Positions 1 through 11,765 of a stretch of 64,000 nt of DNA are shown piece by piece. Below the pieces are notes generated by a model. It had not been told where the DNA came from, made no database searches, and worked only from the letters and a program-made list of their open reading frames with translations. Numbering within the stretch: position 1 is the first letter of the stretch; every line of letters begins with the position of its first letter. The translations under genes and the position numbers were made by a program. This DNA is from Scatophagus argus (lineage: Eukaryota; Chordata; Actinopteri; Scatophagidae), in NCBI RefSeq assembly GCF_020382885.2, contig NC_058515.1, positions 11,267,223 through 11,331,222 of the forward strand, given 5' to 3'.

Positions 1-1233
1 TATCAGATATTAAACATATAATAGCATGAAACATGTATCTGCCCCTCAAAATCAAAGCACCCAAACTTGTGTACTACTTTATTTACGCACTTCTCAAGGC
101 TTGGTTCAGTTGTACCATGGCCCACTGTGTTTTGAATAAATGCAAATCATAATGAGACTGAGCTCCACTCTTCACCTACAGAAATCTACAAGCTTTAAGG
201 GGCTTTCTGTTGTAGCTTCATGGTAAACCTATTGTCTAAGTAATATCATTGTCTTTGGCATAATATTTTTACCTGAGGTAAGATGTGTGAGCTGATATGC
301 ATGTATTTCAAGGTTCTGCAGTAGTATAATTAATATGCTATCCTTAAGAGCTGAATAGTCTGAAACAAAACTTCAGGGCCTCAACTACCACTCAGGACAC
401 TGAGCTCATATCCTCTGTATTTTGTCTGGGAATCTGGGGGTTTATTATATTATATTATAGACACTTATAGGTGTCCCAAGGGTGTTGTGATTAAGAGGCA
501 AACCATACCAATCACAACATTCCTTTTTGCATATATTTCCTCTCTCTCTCCCTCCATGTTTGCTGTTCTCTCAATCATCAATGAATAACAATTTCAGTGC
601 ATTTCGGACCCAACAAATTGTATTCAGTTACATTTATGTCGACTAAATAAATAAATAATGGAGATCTCATGACCTCAGTATTCCTAAAATCCTAGCTACG
701 GCCCTGAAACCTATCGTTGTTTATGGGCTGAACGTCTAATGCAACACAACAGTGGTGTTGCTTAAGAACATAACTTGAAACAAACTGAATAAATCACTCG
801 TTGGTGAAGCTGTAAAATTGTGTTTACATCGCAATGCGCGCCCACGTAACCCCAACACACACCGAGCGCGGGCACGGCCATGTACTGTACACTATGTGCG
901 GCTGCTCGCTTGCTTACACTCGGCTTAGGCCTCGACTTGACAGGTGCACAGTTCAACTGTGTGCAACACGGTGCGCTACGAGTAGTTACGAATTGACGTT
1001 AAGTGTGAACTCGGTCGACAGACAGTTTCGTTGCGCTGTCAGTTACAAATAACCGAAAACAAAACTGTTGTTTATGTGTAATAACCTGCGCCAAGCGATT
1101 TATGTATTCCCGCTTCCGAGCCCACACACCGTTACGGACGGCCTCCAACGTTACTGTTAACCCCCACCGTCTCTCGCCGACTACTGAACTTAGCCAGACT
1201 CGACAGGCGTCCACATCGTGAGTGAAAACTTAC
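1..1233 (-). other. acin1: acin1 intron 1 (partial)
   Basis: This is the part of the first acin1 intron that lies inside the window. On the minus strand it starts with the donor GTAAGT at 1233-1228. I see no exon, RNA gene or clear repeat in it. The stretch around 830-1200 is rich in CpG compared with its flanks, as expected just downstream of a housekeeping promoter. Short open frames here have no recognisable domains and are probably chance. Confidence 0.6.
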
Positions 1234-1368
1234 CCCTTTGAGTCGTTTAATGAGTGTGTTTTTCTGCCCGCTCTTTGAGAGGTTTCTTTGCTCCAGAGCG
1301 GCCTTCAGATCCGCAACTCGGAGCGACTGTAGAGGTTTTCCATCAAGCGTAATATCTTCGTCCGCCAT
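1234..1368 (-). CDS. acin1: Acinus (ACIN1), first coding exon, partial gene
   Basis: This exon encodes the first 45 residues of Acinus, an RNA-binding protein of the ASAP/PSAP complexes that sits on the exon-junction complex and acts in splicing and apoptotic chromatin condensation. The translation begins MADEDITLDGKPLQSLRV and continues through DLKAALEQRNLSKSGQK to KRLKG. This is the start of a SAP DNA/RNA-binding motif and matches my memory of human ACIN1 (VTLDGKPLQALRV, then DLKAALEQRGLAKSGQK) almost residue for residue. The exon ends in phase 0 at a consensus donor GTAAGT. The start codon is at 1366-1368. The remaining exons, including the RRM and RS regions, must lie to the left of the window. 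The promoter is expected just right of 1368. Confidence 0.93.
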
Positions 1369-3461
1369 TTTGCTCTCTCCGCTTGTCTAAACTCCAACAA
1401 GCGTCGCTACGGCTGCTGCTCGGCGTCACAGATCGGACGTTTCCGGTAAGGCTCGGGTTATCCGAGTCACATCACAGCTCCATGACAGTTGTGACAATAT
1501 TCGTCCAGTATTTTATTTTTGACTTGGACTAGTTTACGAAATACAACAAATAGAGGATGTTCTGTAGATAAAGTAATTTTCAGACAGTCTAATACTGTAA
1601 TAAATAATGGAGACACATTAGTTTAATTGCAAAAGATGTATTTGTGCATTCTGAAGAGGAATACAAGACAGACATCAAATGTAGTGTTAAGAGATTTAGG
1701 TCTGCATAATGTAGGAGAAACGTTCACTTTTATACCTCATCAAATATGGATAACAGACTCAAATGAGTTCACGTAGTGTAAAAAACTCTCTTGTATAATA
1801 GAAAACACAGCCATCTTTGAACTGTAACTTAGACATATTTTTCCAGAAAAAAAAAAAAAAAACAAAGACAGATTTTCGTTCGCGGTAAATCACCAAGGAA
1901 AATCACCCCTCCTGAAGGAGATGCATATAAAGATGTAAGCAAATTAAAGCCATGCAAACTGAAAAGCAAAGAACATAAGAACTGACAATAATAAATATTG
2001 AACTCAAGGTTAGTTCCCGATCATGCTGTTCTCATACATACACTATTGAGCCTGTTTTGGCAGGCAGGTATTCATTAAGTAATACTTCAAACCTCCACAA
2101 GGTGGCACTGCAGTAGATTAAAATGTCAAAGCAGGAAGTTAGAACGATTTCAACTGACACAACTGTAAAAATGATTATGAAATGCCCTGAAGATACTGAT
2201 TTGGATCTAAAAGAAAAAAACTTGAATATCATGTTTAGCAATATGACTAATGATACAGAAGATTGATCCAAACACTGTTGAGTATAATAATCAAACTTTG
2301 TAGAGCACCCAAAGATGAAGCTGTTCATGTGTTTACACAATAAAGATTTGTCATGTAAATGTTTGTTCAACTTCCAGTCTAGTATAGATTCCACAAGAAC
2401 TTAATACTGAGCATGTTTCTATTATTATACATGTGATAAATGGTATGAATGAAACTGACAGAGGCCAGATATTAATCTGGAGGTCTGAGATGGAAAAACA
2501 GGTATGCGTCTTCATTTTACGAGAAATGAACATGAAAAGCAAAGACAGTGAAAGAGACGTGAGCATGTACACCATAATAAGACGTGTGGAGACAGGTGAG
2601 CTTGGTCAACAGGTTTCTTACCCACTGTCAGGGTAACATGTGACTGTGGGAAAGAACAAGATTAAGCAATTTCTCATCCAACTATTATTATTCACTGCCA
2701 GTCACTGCATCAATGCTCACATATTATCGTGATTGTAAACTGGCCATGTGTTGAGAGATGTTTCATATAATCCTCATGCCATGGATTACATGCTTTACTG
2801 CAGTTAATCTTTGCTTTCTTGTGGAAATGGGCACTACACAAACACAACATATACTTGCACAAATTAAGAATGGAAGTCGGGCAAACTTCCTACTCCACGC
2901 CTCATCCCATCAAGCCCCAAACGCTCGATATGCTGCTTCAAGAGCTCCAGAATGATAATCACAAAAGGCCTTCTGGGTGTCAGAAAGTAGGCCAGAACCA
3001 GGATGTAAGGCCTCCTTCTGTGCTATTTTTGGAATAGGAGGGATGGCTAAATAAATAGAGAAAGGAAGGAAAACTGGCTGTCAAGTGAGGGAAAGAAATA
3101 TGACCAACACAATAAAGCAAAGCTCCCAAGATAAGCAATCCGCACAGACACGCAAAGCCACAGCAGGGCTTCAAATATTTAATAAGTTAACACTCAAAAA
3201 GACACGGTGTGCCTGGCGTCAAAGCACAGAGGTCAGTATATAAACAAAGGCAAACCAACACACTTGGAAGACAGAACCAACACAGTGAAAACCCAGCTAA
3301 GTAACAGCTGCAGCAAGGCTCGACGCCAGGATTCAACTTTGCTTGCTTCAATCCCATACAAATGAAAGGTAAAGAAAGAATCAAACAACAAATAAGGCAT
3401 TTCAAAGAGAGAAAATATATGTGTAGTGTAAACAATGTTTTTACGTGAGTGATATGAAATA
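1369..3461. other. acin1 promoter and efs 3' untranslated region
   Basis: The first ~150 bases right of the acin1 start are CpG-rich and should hold its promoter and 5' leader. The rest lies downstream of the efs stop codon and is probably its 3' UTR. Possible minus-strand poly(A) signals are ATTAAA at 3178-3183 and AATAAA at 1512-1517; which is used cannot be told from sequence. A run of about 15 A lies near 1848-1862. No other gene was recognised; open frames at 2032-2394 and 2980-3604 have no domains. Confidence 0.45.
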
Positions 3462-5026
3462 TCATGAGGATATTTCTGCCAAACGCTGGAGCAGAGTGGA
3501 GAAGCCAGCTGCTTGCTGGGAAAGCTCAGCGACGCGGTCCACCATCTCCTGGGTGGCAGATACTGACGGGTAGTTTTGTGCAGCGCCCTTTGTTGCCACG
3601 ACAACTGACTTCAATGCCTGGCAGAGTCGTCCCCCCGAGGTTGTGATCTAAAGTGAGGAAAAGATATAAAATCCCAATTATGGCACAGCTTTGATTGTCT
3701 ACCTCAGGATGGATATAGTTCTTGCGCTTTGTCCTCAGCATTTTGGATATATCTCATGATTTCACACAAATAGCATCATGAAAACAAAGTGTGTGTTTAG
3801 CTGTCTTTACATACCTTGGCCCGGAGGTCGGCAGAGGTGAGGAGGCGCGAGAGCGTGTCCCCGATGAACACCAGCTTGTGTGCTGTCACAATGAGACTCT
3901 TCCCTCTGGCAACAAAGATGCGGGGAGGTTGGTTCCCCTGCACGCTGCTGAAGAGCACATCGATGGCATCTGCCAGGCAAGAGAGGTGAGCGAGGCTCTG
4001 AGAGGAGTAAAAAGATAGCAGCTCCGAGTCCTCCAGGGAGAGGGACACCGGGAGACCAGGGGATGGGGTCAACTGTACGAGGAAAGATGAAATTAGTATT
4101 TGTAAAGAAGAGTTATGCTACAGAGTCATGCCACTAGCACTATACGCAGCACTGTCTTTTGGAGATGACTGAGAAATTGGCTGGCTTGTGACAAGTCTAT
4201 TACAGCTGGGAAAATCTAAAAGATGTCAGATAAATATGCAAGAAGACAACAAGGATTTGGTGCTTTTCTTTCCATACGTGACAATAATTTGAATAAAATA
4301 ACAAATACAAAACTAAACATGGGAAGATGTCACCTTAGGTTATGGGATGCTATCAAACTCCTCATGTGCCAAATGGTAAACTAACTAAAAACATAGAGGT
4401 TGTGTAGAAGGGAGAAAAAAAAACTTTATATAATGATTTGCATGCAGTTCAAAATCAGAATAACTACTGGACTGGCACCAGCTGCAGACTGCAGGTGTAT
4501 GATAAAGTTAATGTAACGCAAAACATGTGCAGACAAAAGAAGACTGAGGGTCTTACACTGCACTTAAACGTCAGACACAGACAGACACCCACACACATAC
4601 AGTACGTCAGCAAGTGGCACTGCTCAAAGAATGACTGTGCTTTTCTGTCACTTATTGTCCTGCAGCCTCCAGCCAATGTGAGGCAAGATTGTTAAGATTT
4701 ACAAGTGACCTCTTGTTGGACGTCTATGGTGTAACCAGGGAGTTAAGTAAGGAGTGGGAAAAATGCAGACAGAGTGATAAGAAAACATGAGCCCAGTCTC
4801 AAGCAGCAGAAGGCAAAACTGATTTAGACTGACACAACAACACGTGACTATAAATGTTTGGTTGCAGGTACTTTAATCTGCCTGCCTTGCTTTTCCCCCT
4901 TTAGCTCTCTTTTCACCACAAACACTCAGACATGCTACTGTTTTCACAACAGTAGGTGAGCCTGGGCCTCTGGCCCACCCGAGTAGTGTAAAGTCTATGT
5001 GAGGCGAACACATGTTGTGTTTGTGT

Positions 5027-5101
<75 letters not shown>

Positions 5102-8100
5102 CCATCCACACAGATCCAAAAATAGGAAATGAATATGTGACGGGCTGCCACAAATGAATGAATGCATAGGAAACCCTGATGTTATTACAAGTCTCCAGCT
5201 GTAAGCCTTGATGTTGGTTTGTCAGAGAAACAACTGGAAGCTTTGATGTCACAAACAAATCCTTTCCATCTCCACACACGACGAATCAGCGTATGGATTC
5301 AGGGAACAAAAACCAGCTGGGGTTAATGTGGGAATTCATCAGGTTGTGTGGAGAAAAGTGTAGACTGAGGATGGGTTTCGACCACATCAGGATTCAAAGG
5401 GCTGCTGCAAGCTGGATTAATGAGTCACAGTGTCCATTAGTAAACAGAGCACTCTGTGAACTCCAGTGAGTGAATCAATGACTTATCTGTGTAGACTTGC
5501 AGTGTGGTCTTCTGTACAACAACAACTCTCTAAAGAATGACAGTCTGTGGACTGTCGGAGGATTGCAGGATTGTGTACACAGAAGTAAACATACAGAGGA
5601 AGAGACTCACCCTCGGCTCTGCGGTGATAGTTTGTGTTTGTCCATTCTCAGCCAGGGCATCAGGAGGTGGCTCTGGTTTACCCTAGTGCAGGAAAGAGGA
5701 GAGGAGTTGGGCATGTTTATTGACACATTTACAGGCTACGCTGGACTATACTGTAACCATAAAACTATAGTTAAAAAACAATTGTACAAATGTGTTCAGG
5801 CACAAAAAACATGCTGGCTACTTGTGATGATTACTTCAAGATTAAATTATTAATTCATATTATCATGAAAACGAACCTGTAGTTTCACATATCCAACACT
5901 GTCTCCACTAGGTACTGGAGCAGGAATGGGAGTCAAGCCAATTCCTGCATACTCATTGCTTGGGTCATCTTCTCCATCAGCAGGGCCCACTGTCAGTGTC
6001 ACAGTTGATGGAGTGGGAGGCAAGGGGAAGGAAGGCTGAGGGGTTGGAGGCAGTGGCCTTTCTTGGATCCAGCTACCTTTGCGGGAGCCCATCCCATTTC
6101 CTGAGGACTTCCCGTCAGGCACCGGGAGTGCGGGCAACGGCCTGCGAGACAGGGATTCTTGGGAAGGCAGGCGGGGACGGCCCTGAGCCTGCAAGAGGAG
6201 GACACTTTCCTCAAGAGAGCGCTGGACCAGCAACAAGAGCCCTTCAGAAGGAGGAGCGTTGCCAACAGCAGAGAGCGCCGGCAGGAGGTCCGACAGCCGA
6301 GCCCACGCCTGCTGAAGAGGAGGTGGAGGATCATCTGAATGGCTGGCTTTCCAGGTTGACAGGATTTCAGCCAACGAAGTGGCCAGGTCCCGCGACGACA
6401 GAGTAGAGGACGAGCAGGAGACTGTGCTCAGCACCGAGTGGACAAGGCTGGAGAGTGAGGCCCTCCACTGCATGTCACCTGAACCGTTACTAGAGATAGA
6501 GAGGCGGCGAGTAGAGGTGGAGGAGGATGACAAAGAGTGAGGGAGGACTTCAACAGTCAAAGCAGGCATGTCATAGATGCCACAGTCAGGCTCAGAGGAG
6601 TCCTTGTCATGACCGCCACCACTGGTCCGTTTCTCAGGTCCAGGAACGCGGTAGACCTGTCCAACCAGGGCCACATCCTCCCCAGAGAGGCTGGTGGTGG
6701 CCTCCCCTGTGCCCAGAGGCACACCTGGAAGTGTAGGGACACTGTACACGTCGTCATCAACTTCATCAGTCTGGACATCTGATGTGGACACATTCAGTGT
6801 GATGGTGGGGACATCATAGACCTACAAATAGGCAAGAAGACAAAATGCATCTTTTGAAATTGTACATGTTGTTCACCTTAAGAAATGAACGGAGGACCAC
6901 TTCAATGAGCAAGCACCACAAAGTTTGCGACAATAAAATATTAGAAGGCTTTGAACTGGACATGTGCCTGGGTAATCAGACTGAACTGGTTAAAGTGGAC
7001 AGGGACATATTCTTCCCCTTTAATTGTGAAGATGAAAAACACTGTCTACATTCCTCTTTGTAACTGCAGACAAAGAGGAAAAAATAATCCATCAGCTGGC
7101 AAACACATTCAAGTAACAGCACAGGGGAGACCACTGGGGGCAGGGTGCTGGTGCTATGGCCTTGGCATGGCCCTGACACATGGGTGTGACTGAGAGAAAA
7201 TAGCAGCAGCATTTGGACTGGATAGACAGGCTCCCACAGCAGACAGAGACAGGTGTGGCTTCGGCTTATAGGGGGGCAGGGACACAGGCGGATGGTGGAA
7301 TGTGGGAAGAAATGGTGACAGAGTGTCTGATAGTCATCTCTTGTAAGGGAATCGTTTTACTTGTACAGACACGCATTCAATACAATGGTTTACCACGGTT
7401 CCCAGTTATTTTTTGGTGAATCATAACCTTAATAAGGATTATCACTTCACTGTCAAAAACAGCACAAGTATGCATATTACATGCAGAACCCTTGGAGAAC
7501 AGCACAGATGAATATTTAATGTCTGCACATTCCGAACAACTTTTTTTTTTTTTTTTTTTTGAAAATGCACGTTTCAAATGAAATCTACTTATGAAATGAA
7601 ATGTACTTATGAAAGGAATTCCCCTTCAGAAAATAGGAAAACAGGCACTAATAGGAAAGGTCTGTGGTTCAGTGTGTCAAGTCAAGTGTTGTCTTCACCT
7701 CTGTCTCAGAGTCAACCTGTGGTGGGACACTACGAGGGGTGTCATAGATGCCATCATCATCGCCAAGGGCGGATGGGACTGGACGCTGCCACCTGCCACT
7801 GGGAGGGGTATCATACACCTACCAAGACAACAAAAACAGAAAATCCAAAATTATGACTGCAGGTCTTGGTGGACCAAAACATGTATATCTATTTTTTAAA
7901 CAACCAAATGAAACTCTTACGCCACTCACATATCCATAGTATAAAAACACATTTTTGGAGAAACTAAAATATGAACTAATGAGGCACTAATGTGAAGTAG
8001 CCATCACAAACCTGATCATCCACAGGATCTGAGTAATCTTGATTCTCTCCATTTTTATTCTGCACATTGCCGCTTTTCTCCGTGCCATTGTTCATCCTTT

Positions 8101-10115
8101 CTTCCTTATTCTGAGGAGTTCCATTCTGCTTGGCCACTTCTTGCTGCAGACTTACAGGAGTGACCTGAGCAGTGGGTTTGGGTGCAGAGCTACAATCAGC
8201 CGATGACAGTGCTGCTTGTTGTGCATCTTTCCGAGTGACTCCCCTCACTGGCGGTGCTGGAGGTGGAGGTTTGCGAGCAAAGTTTGGTGAGCCGGGAACC
8301 CTCATCTGTCCTGCTCTGACCAGCAAAGGGGACCCCCGGTGACAGGCCATACCAGGTTTGCCCCTGGAAACAGCAGGGGTAGGTGAAACTCCCTTGAGCA
8401 GAGGTCTGGATGATGCCTGGGCAGGTGACAACTGAGATGGGTGCTGGTGGGCCAAAACTGTGGCTGAAGTCCTGTGAAGGCTTGCTCCAACAGGGGTGGG
8501 TGTTTGGTACATTCCAGGTGTGTCCTGATTCACTCTGGGGGTACCAGGTGTTCCACCAACAGTAGAGGGACCATTAGAGCAGACAGCGTTAGCCACTCCT
8601 CCTGTTGGAGACTGGTAAACATCGTCACCTGCAAGTGGTGTACCTTTGGGCACCAAGTAACAGTCGTCAGAGTGTCCTGCTGTTAGTGTTTCTCTAGGGA
8701 CTAGATATGTAGTGTCCTCTGGTTCATCAGCTGCCCTTGGCACTCCAGTAGGGGACAGGTACACAGATTCTGAAGCTATAAGAGCTCCTGGCTGCCTGAC
8801 ATGCTGAGCTGCTGAAGGCATGGGACTTACTGGAGTCTGATAAAGTGTTCCTGTCATTTCTGTGCCTCGTCCTCTCAGAGACGGTGAGCGTGGACGCCCC
8901 GCCACTCCGATATCCCAGTCAGGTCTGGGACGGGTGCCAGAACTGGAATGCGAGCGCGGGCGCCCACCCTCGACTCTGCGGAGCTCCCCTGGTCTTGATG
9001 CGGCTCCAACTCCTCGTCCCTCACCCACGCCTGGCGGGGAGCGATACACTCCATCTATGTCCTCTGCACTGCTGCTGACAGCAGTCCGGGCCAGCGGGGA
9101 ACCAGGGGACAAGTAAACAGAGTCTTCAACAGAGCCATGACGGAGGTCTGAGCCTGGGGGTGGGGCTGTCTGGAGGAGTCGAAGGCGGTTGGCAGGGGCA
9201 ATTCCCTGTCTGCCATGCAGGGAGCAGAGCCACCAGCCCGGCCCACCAGTCTGCTCCTGATCAAGAACCATCAGGATGTCACCCTTCCGGAAAGCCAGCT
9301 CCTCCGGGCTCTCTGCAGTGTTGTCGAACAGTGCCTTAGCCAATACCGTCTGAAAAAGAGGGCAAAACAAGAGTAGAAATCATAAACTCGGATCCTCTCA
9401 TTCAGTAATTCATATATGCACACCAATGACCGTATTAAACTAGGTTTTCAAATTTTAACACCACAAATAACTACATTGACATGGCAATGCCAAGCCAGGG
9501 TCATAAAAAAGTTGATTGCTGAGTGCTGAATGGGACTGAATAGGGAAGATCTCGTAAAATATCTCTGCGAGAGACAGAGGGAAGGGAAGAGAACGGGTGA
9601 ACACAAAAAAAGTTAAAATGTAAAACCAAGCATGACAACAAACTCAAAATACGCAGCTTTGTCAGTGGTTGTGAAGCATGGAAAAAAGAGGGCCACAGTC
9701 AGGGAGGATCAATGATCAAATGGACACAAGGGCTTAATGGTAATGAGGGAGATGAGAGGGAGGGGGAGGGGATGAGAGGCACATCTGTCCCTTGCTGTTT
9801 AGGACTTAATTGCCAACCCAAAGCCATAGAGCCAGGCCCTCTTTCATTTTCCAAACCAACCCCCTGGGGACAACTAGGTTCCACTGAGCCATGTGGGACC
9901 CACTTAGAACAGTAAAGGAGGCAATGATACTCCGATAAAACATAAAGATATGGTGAGGTAATATTTAAAAAAAACGAAAGAGACACCCCGTGAAATATTT
10001 CTATTTTCAAGTTAGCTTTGATGACATCTGATCATCATTATGAAACCACACCAGCACAGTGCATGAAAATTCATACAAAAAAAGAGGTAACTACTGTACT
10101 CACGGAGACAGACAT
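3462..10115 (-). CDS. efs: Embryonal Fyn-associated substrate (Efs/Sin), Cas-family docking protein
   Basis: Coding exons, in order, are 10104-10115, 8012-9349, 7699-7818, 5877-6821, 5611-5682, 3815-4072 and 3462-3647, giving 976 residues; all junctions have GT-AG signals and matching phase. The protein starts MSVS and enters an SH3 domain at about residues 5-65 (LAKALFDNTAESPEELAF, then a GWWLCSLHGRQGI-like core). A substrate region follows with 14 YxxP motifs (YLSP, YRSP, YQTP, YLVP, YQSP, YDTP, YDVP, YSVP, YRVP, YDMP types), the phosphotyrosine sites that recruit Crk. Exon 4 adds a serine-rich helical segment and proline-rich RPLPALP and RPLPPTP sites for Src-family SH3 binding, then GYVKLQ. 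The last two exons encode the Cas C-terminal helical domain (SLEDSELLSFYSSQSL). Neighbours favour Efs over Bcar1, although it is much longer than human EFS (561 residues as I recall). Confidence 0.88.
5029..5101. repeat. (GT)n-(GA)n microsatellite
   Basis: A compound dinucleotide repeat, about 23 GT units followed by about 13 GA units, lies in the efs intron between 4073 and 5610. Open frames across it that read as Thr-His or Ser-Leu repeats are artefacts. It is likely to be length-variable between individuals. Confidence 0.95.
7542..7560. repeat. Poly(T) tract
   Basis: A run of about 19 T in efs intron 3, i.e. poly(A) on the efs sense strand. It may be the tail of an unrecognised retroposed sequence or simple slippage. 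Confidence 0.7.
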
Positions 10116-11765
10116 CGTTGTGACGTTAACAGTTATGTCTCAGAGAAAGTGTAAGTCGAGTGTCGTGGTCATCCATCTAGATCAGCTGTGGTTCTCATGG
10201 ATGTGTTGGTCGCCAGAGGCACTGGGTGCAGAAGCACAGCTGGGTCTGGATAGGACACATCTCCAAGTCCGAGCGCCTCGTCGTCTCCGCCTTCATAGGA
10301 ATCCTACAATCCGCGTAGAAACGCTTTTCACGACTCATTTATAACAAACCGAGAAAGTGTGCTAACCTCAACTCATACAGCAGACATGTGAAAGGAAAGC
10401 TGAGCAGAAAGCGGCAACACCTGTCTTATCCTTTCCACGCCCAGTAGCGTTTCATTGAATGCAACCCGATCAGCGAAAGCTAACAAGTTAGCTTAATGTC
10501 GCAAATAAATAAGCGATGTGCATTCGCTATCAAACATATCTTCGTTAATTGAGCATATAGCTACTGTCCAGCTCAAATCGTAATTCATTTGAACTGAAGA
10601 GATCCGCTAGAGTAACGGTAGCTATGTTGTCGCGGCCTAGGTACTAACGCTAGCTAGTTGATGTTAGCCATGTTAACGCTACTTATCTGCTTCGCCTTTC
10701 TCTGCTAACGCTAAAGTTCAGTTCAAAACAACAATGGCACGATCGGGCTAAACCGATAGAGCCGATGTGTTTGCCAGTCAACATTAGCAGCGTAAAAACA
10801 ATCGTTCTGAAATAATTACCTCGCTTTTTGTCGCCGATAAACTTCGTATCGGCGTACGGTCTATAGTCTAATACGTGAAATCACTTCTTTTCTGGCGTGA
10901 AAATCAGTGGCTATTGGCGTTCAATCATCTTTGGCGATGACAACAAAATTATCTCCGCCTCCTAAGAAGGTTACGTATTCCACTAATCTAATAGCATACC
11001 ATGAGCGCCAGCGACTGGCTTGAGACCAATCCAACATCTGTGAAATCACATAGGTCTCCGCCGCTTGGAAAAGACTGCCTCCCTGTGTGATTGGCTCGAT
11101 TTTGCGGGTTGCGTTTAGGGACGCTATATTTAGCCGTTTGAAAGGAAACTAGGCTGTATATTGAGAAAAAAATATATACGCCCGACTTTAATACAGTAAT
11201 CAAATTTCATATTCCCTCAGAAATTAATATAATATGTCTGGTTGGTTGTACAACTGAATTAAAGAGCAGCGAATTGCGTGGGGCTGCTTCCTGAAGGCTT
11301 TTATTTTGACAGCTGGACCCCCACCCGGAAATTACTGACTGAAGCAGACGTGAATCGTTGGTAGTCGAAGGTTCAAGCTTGAGATCTAAGTTTTACTTCT
11401 GTGCAACCTCATGCTCAGCTGACCTGCAGGGTAATAATGTTCTTCGTCATATTTACATGCTTGCATTAGTTTCTTATACATTGCACCCCGCTGTGTGAGC
11501 ATAACCTTCCATAAAGTTACCTCAGTCTGCCTTTGTGAATACCGATCGATTGCCGTATCATTGCTGTTTGTTCAACACAGATCAATAAATATTACTAATG
11601 TAAACGACTAACTAAAAAAGACTTTCTCCGCTTTATTCACTATTAATATTTATATCTCTCAGCATTCGGCTTGTGCACCACTGCTGTCAGGGTCCATATG
11701 ACCTCTGCTCTACTTACCCAGTGTGTCCATAAAAAATAAATCTAACCATTCTCCGTTCACAGGTG
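10116..11765. promoter_or_regulatory. Divergent efs/dhrs4 promoter region with dhrs4 5' UTR exon
   Basis: This 1.65 kb separates the efs start codon (minus strand) from the dhrs4 start codon (plus strand), so it must hold both promoters. A likely non-coding first exon of dhrs4 ends at 11430 with donor GTAATA (11431-11436). The partner acceptor AG is at 11761-11762, three bases before the ATG at 11766. No TATA box is obvious. Repeated GCTAGC/TTAGC words occur at 10480-10800. No other gene was seen. Confidence 0.5.

Noticed and set aside
4873-5279. Open frames with long Thr-His and Ser-Leu repeats on the minus strand
   Set aside because: They are translations of the GT/GA microsatellite in an efs intron, not genes.
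5960-6406. 148-residue plus-strand frame
   Set aside because: It is antisense to efs exon 4, which has clear Cas-family motifs in the minus frame.
3462-10115. bcar1 (p130Cas) instead of efs
   Set aside because: Length and YxxP number fit bcar1, but the TAESPEELAFRKGD SH3 start and the acin1/dhrs4 neighbourhood favour efs. This is left at less than full confidence.
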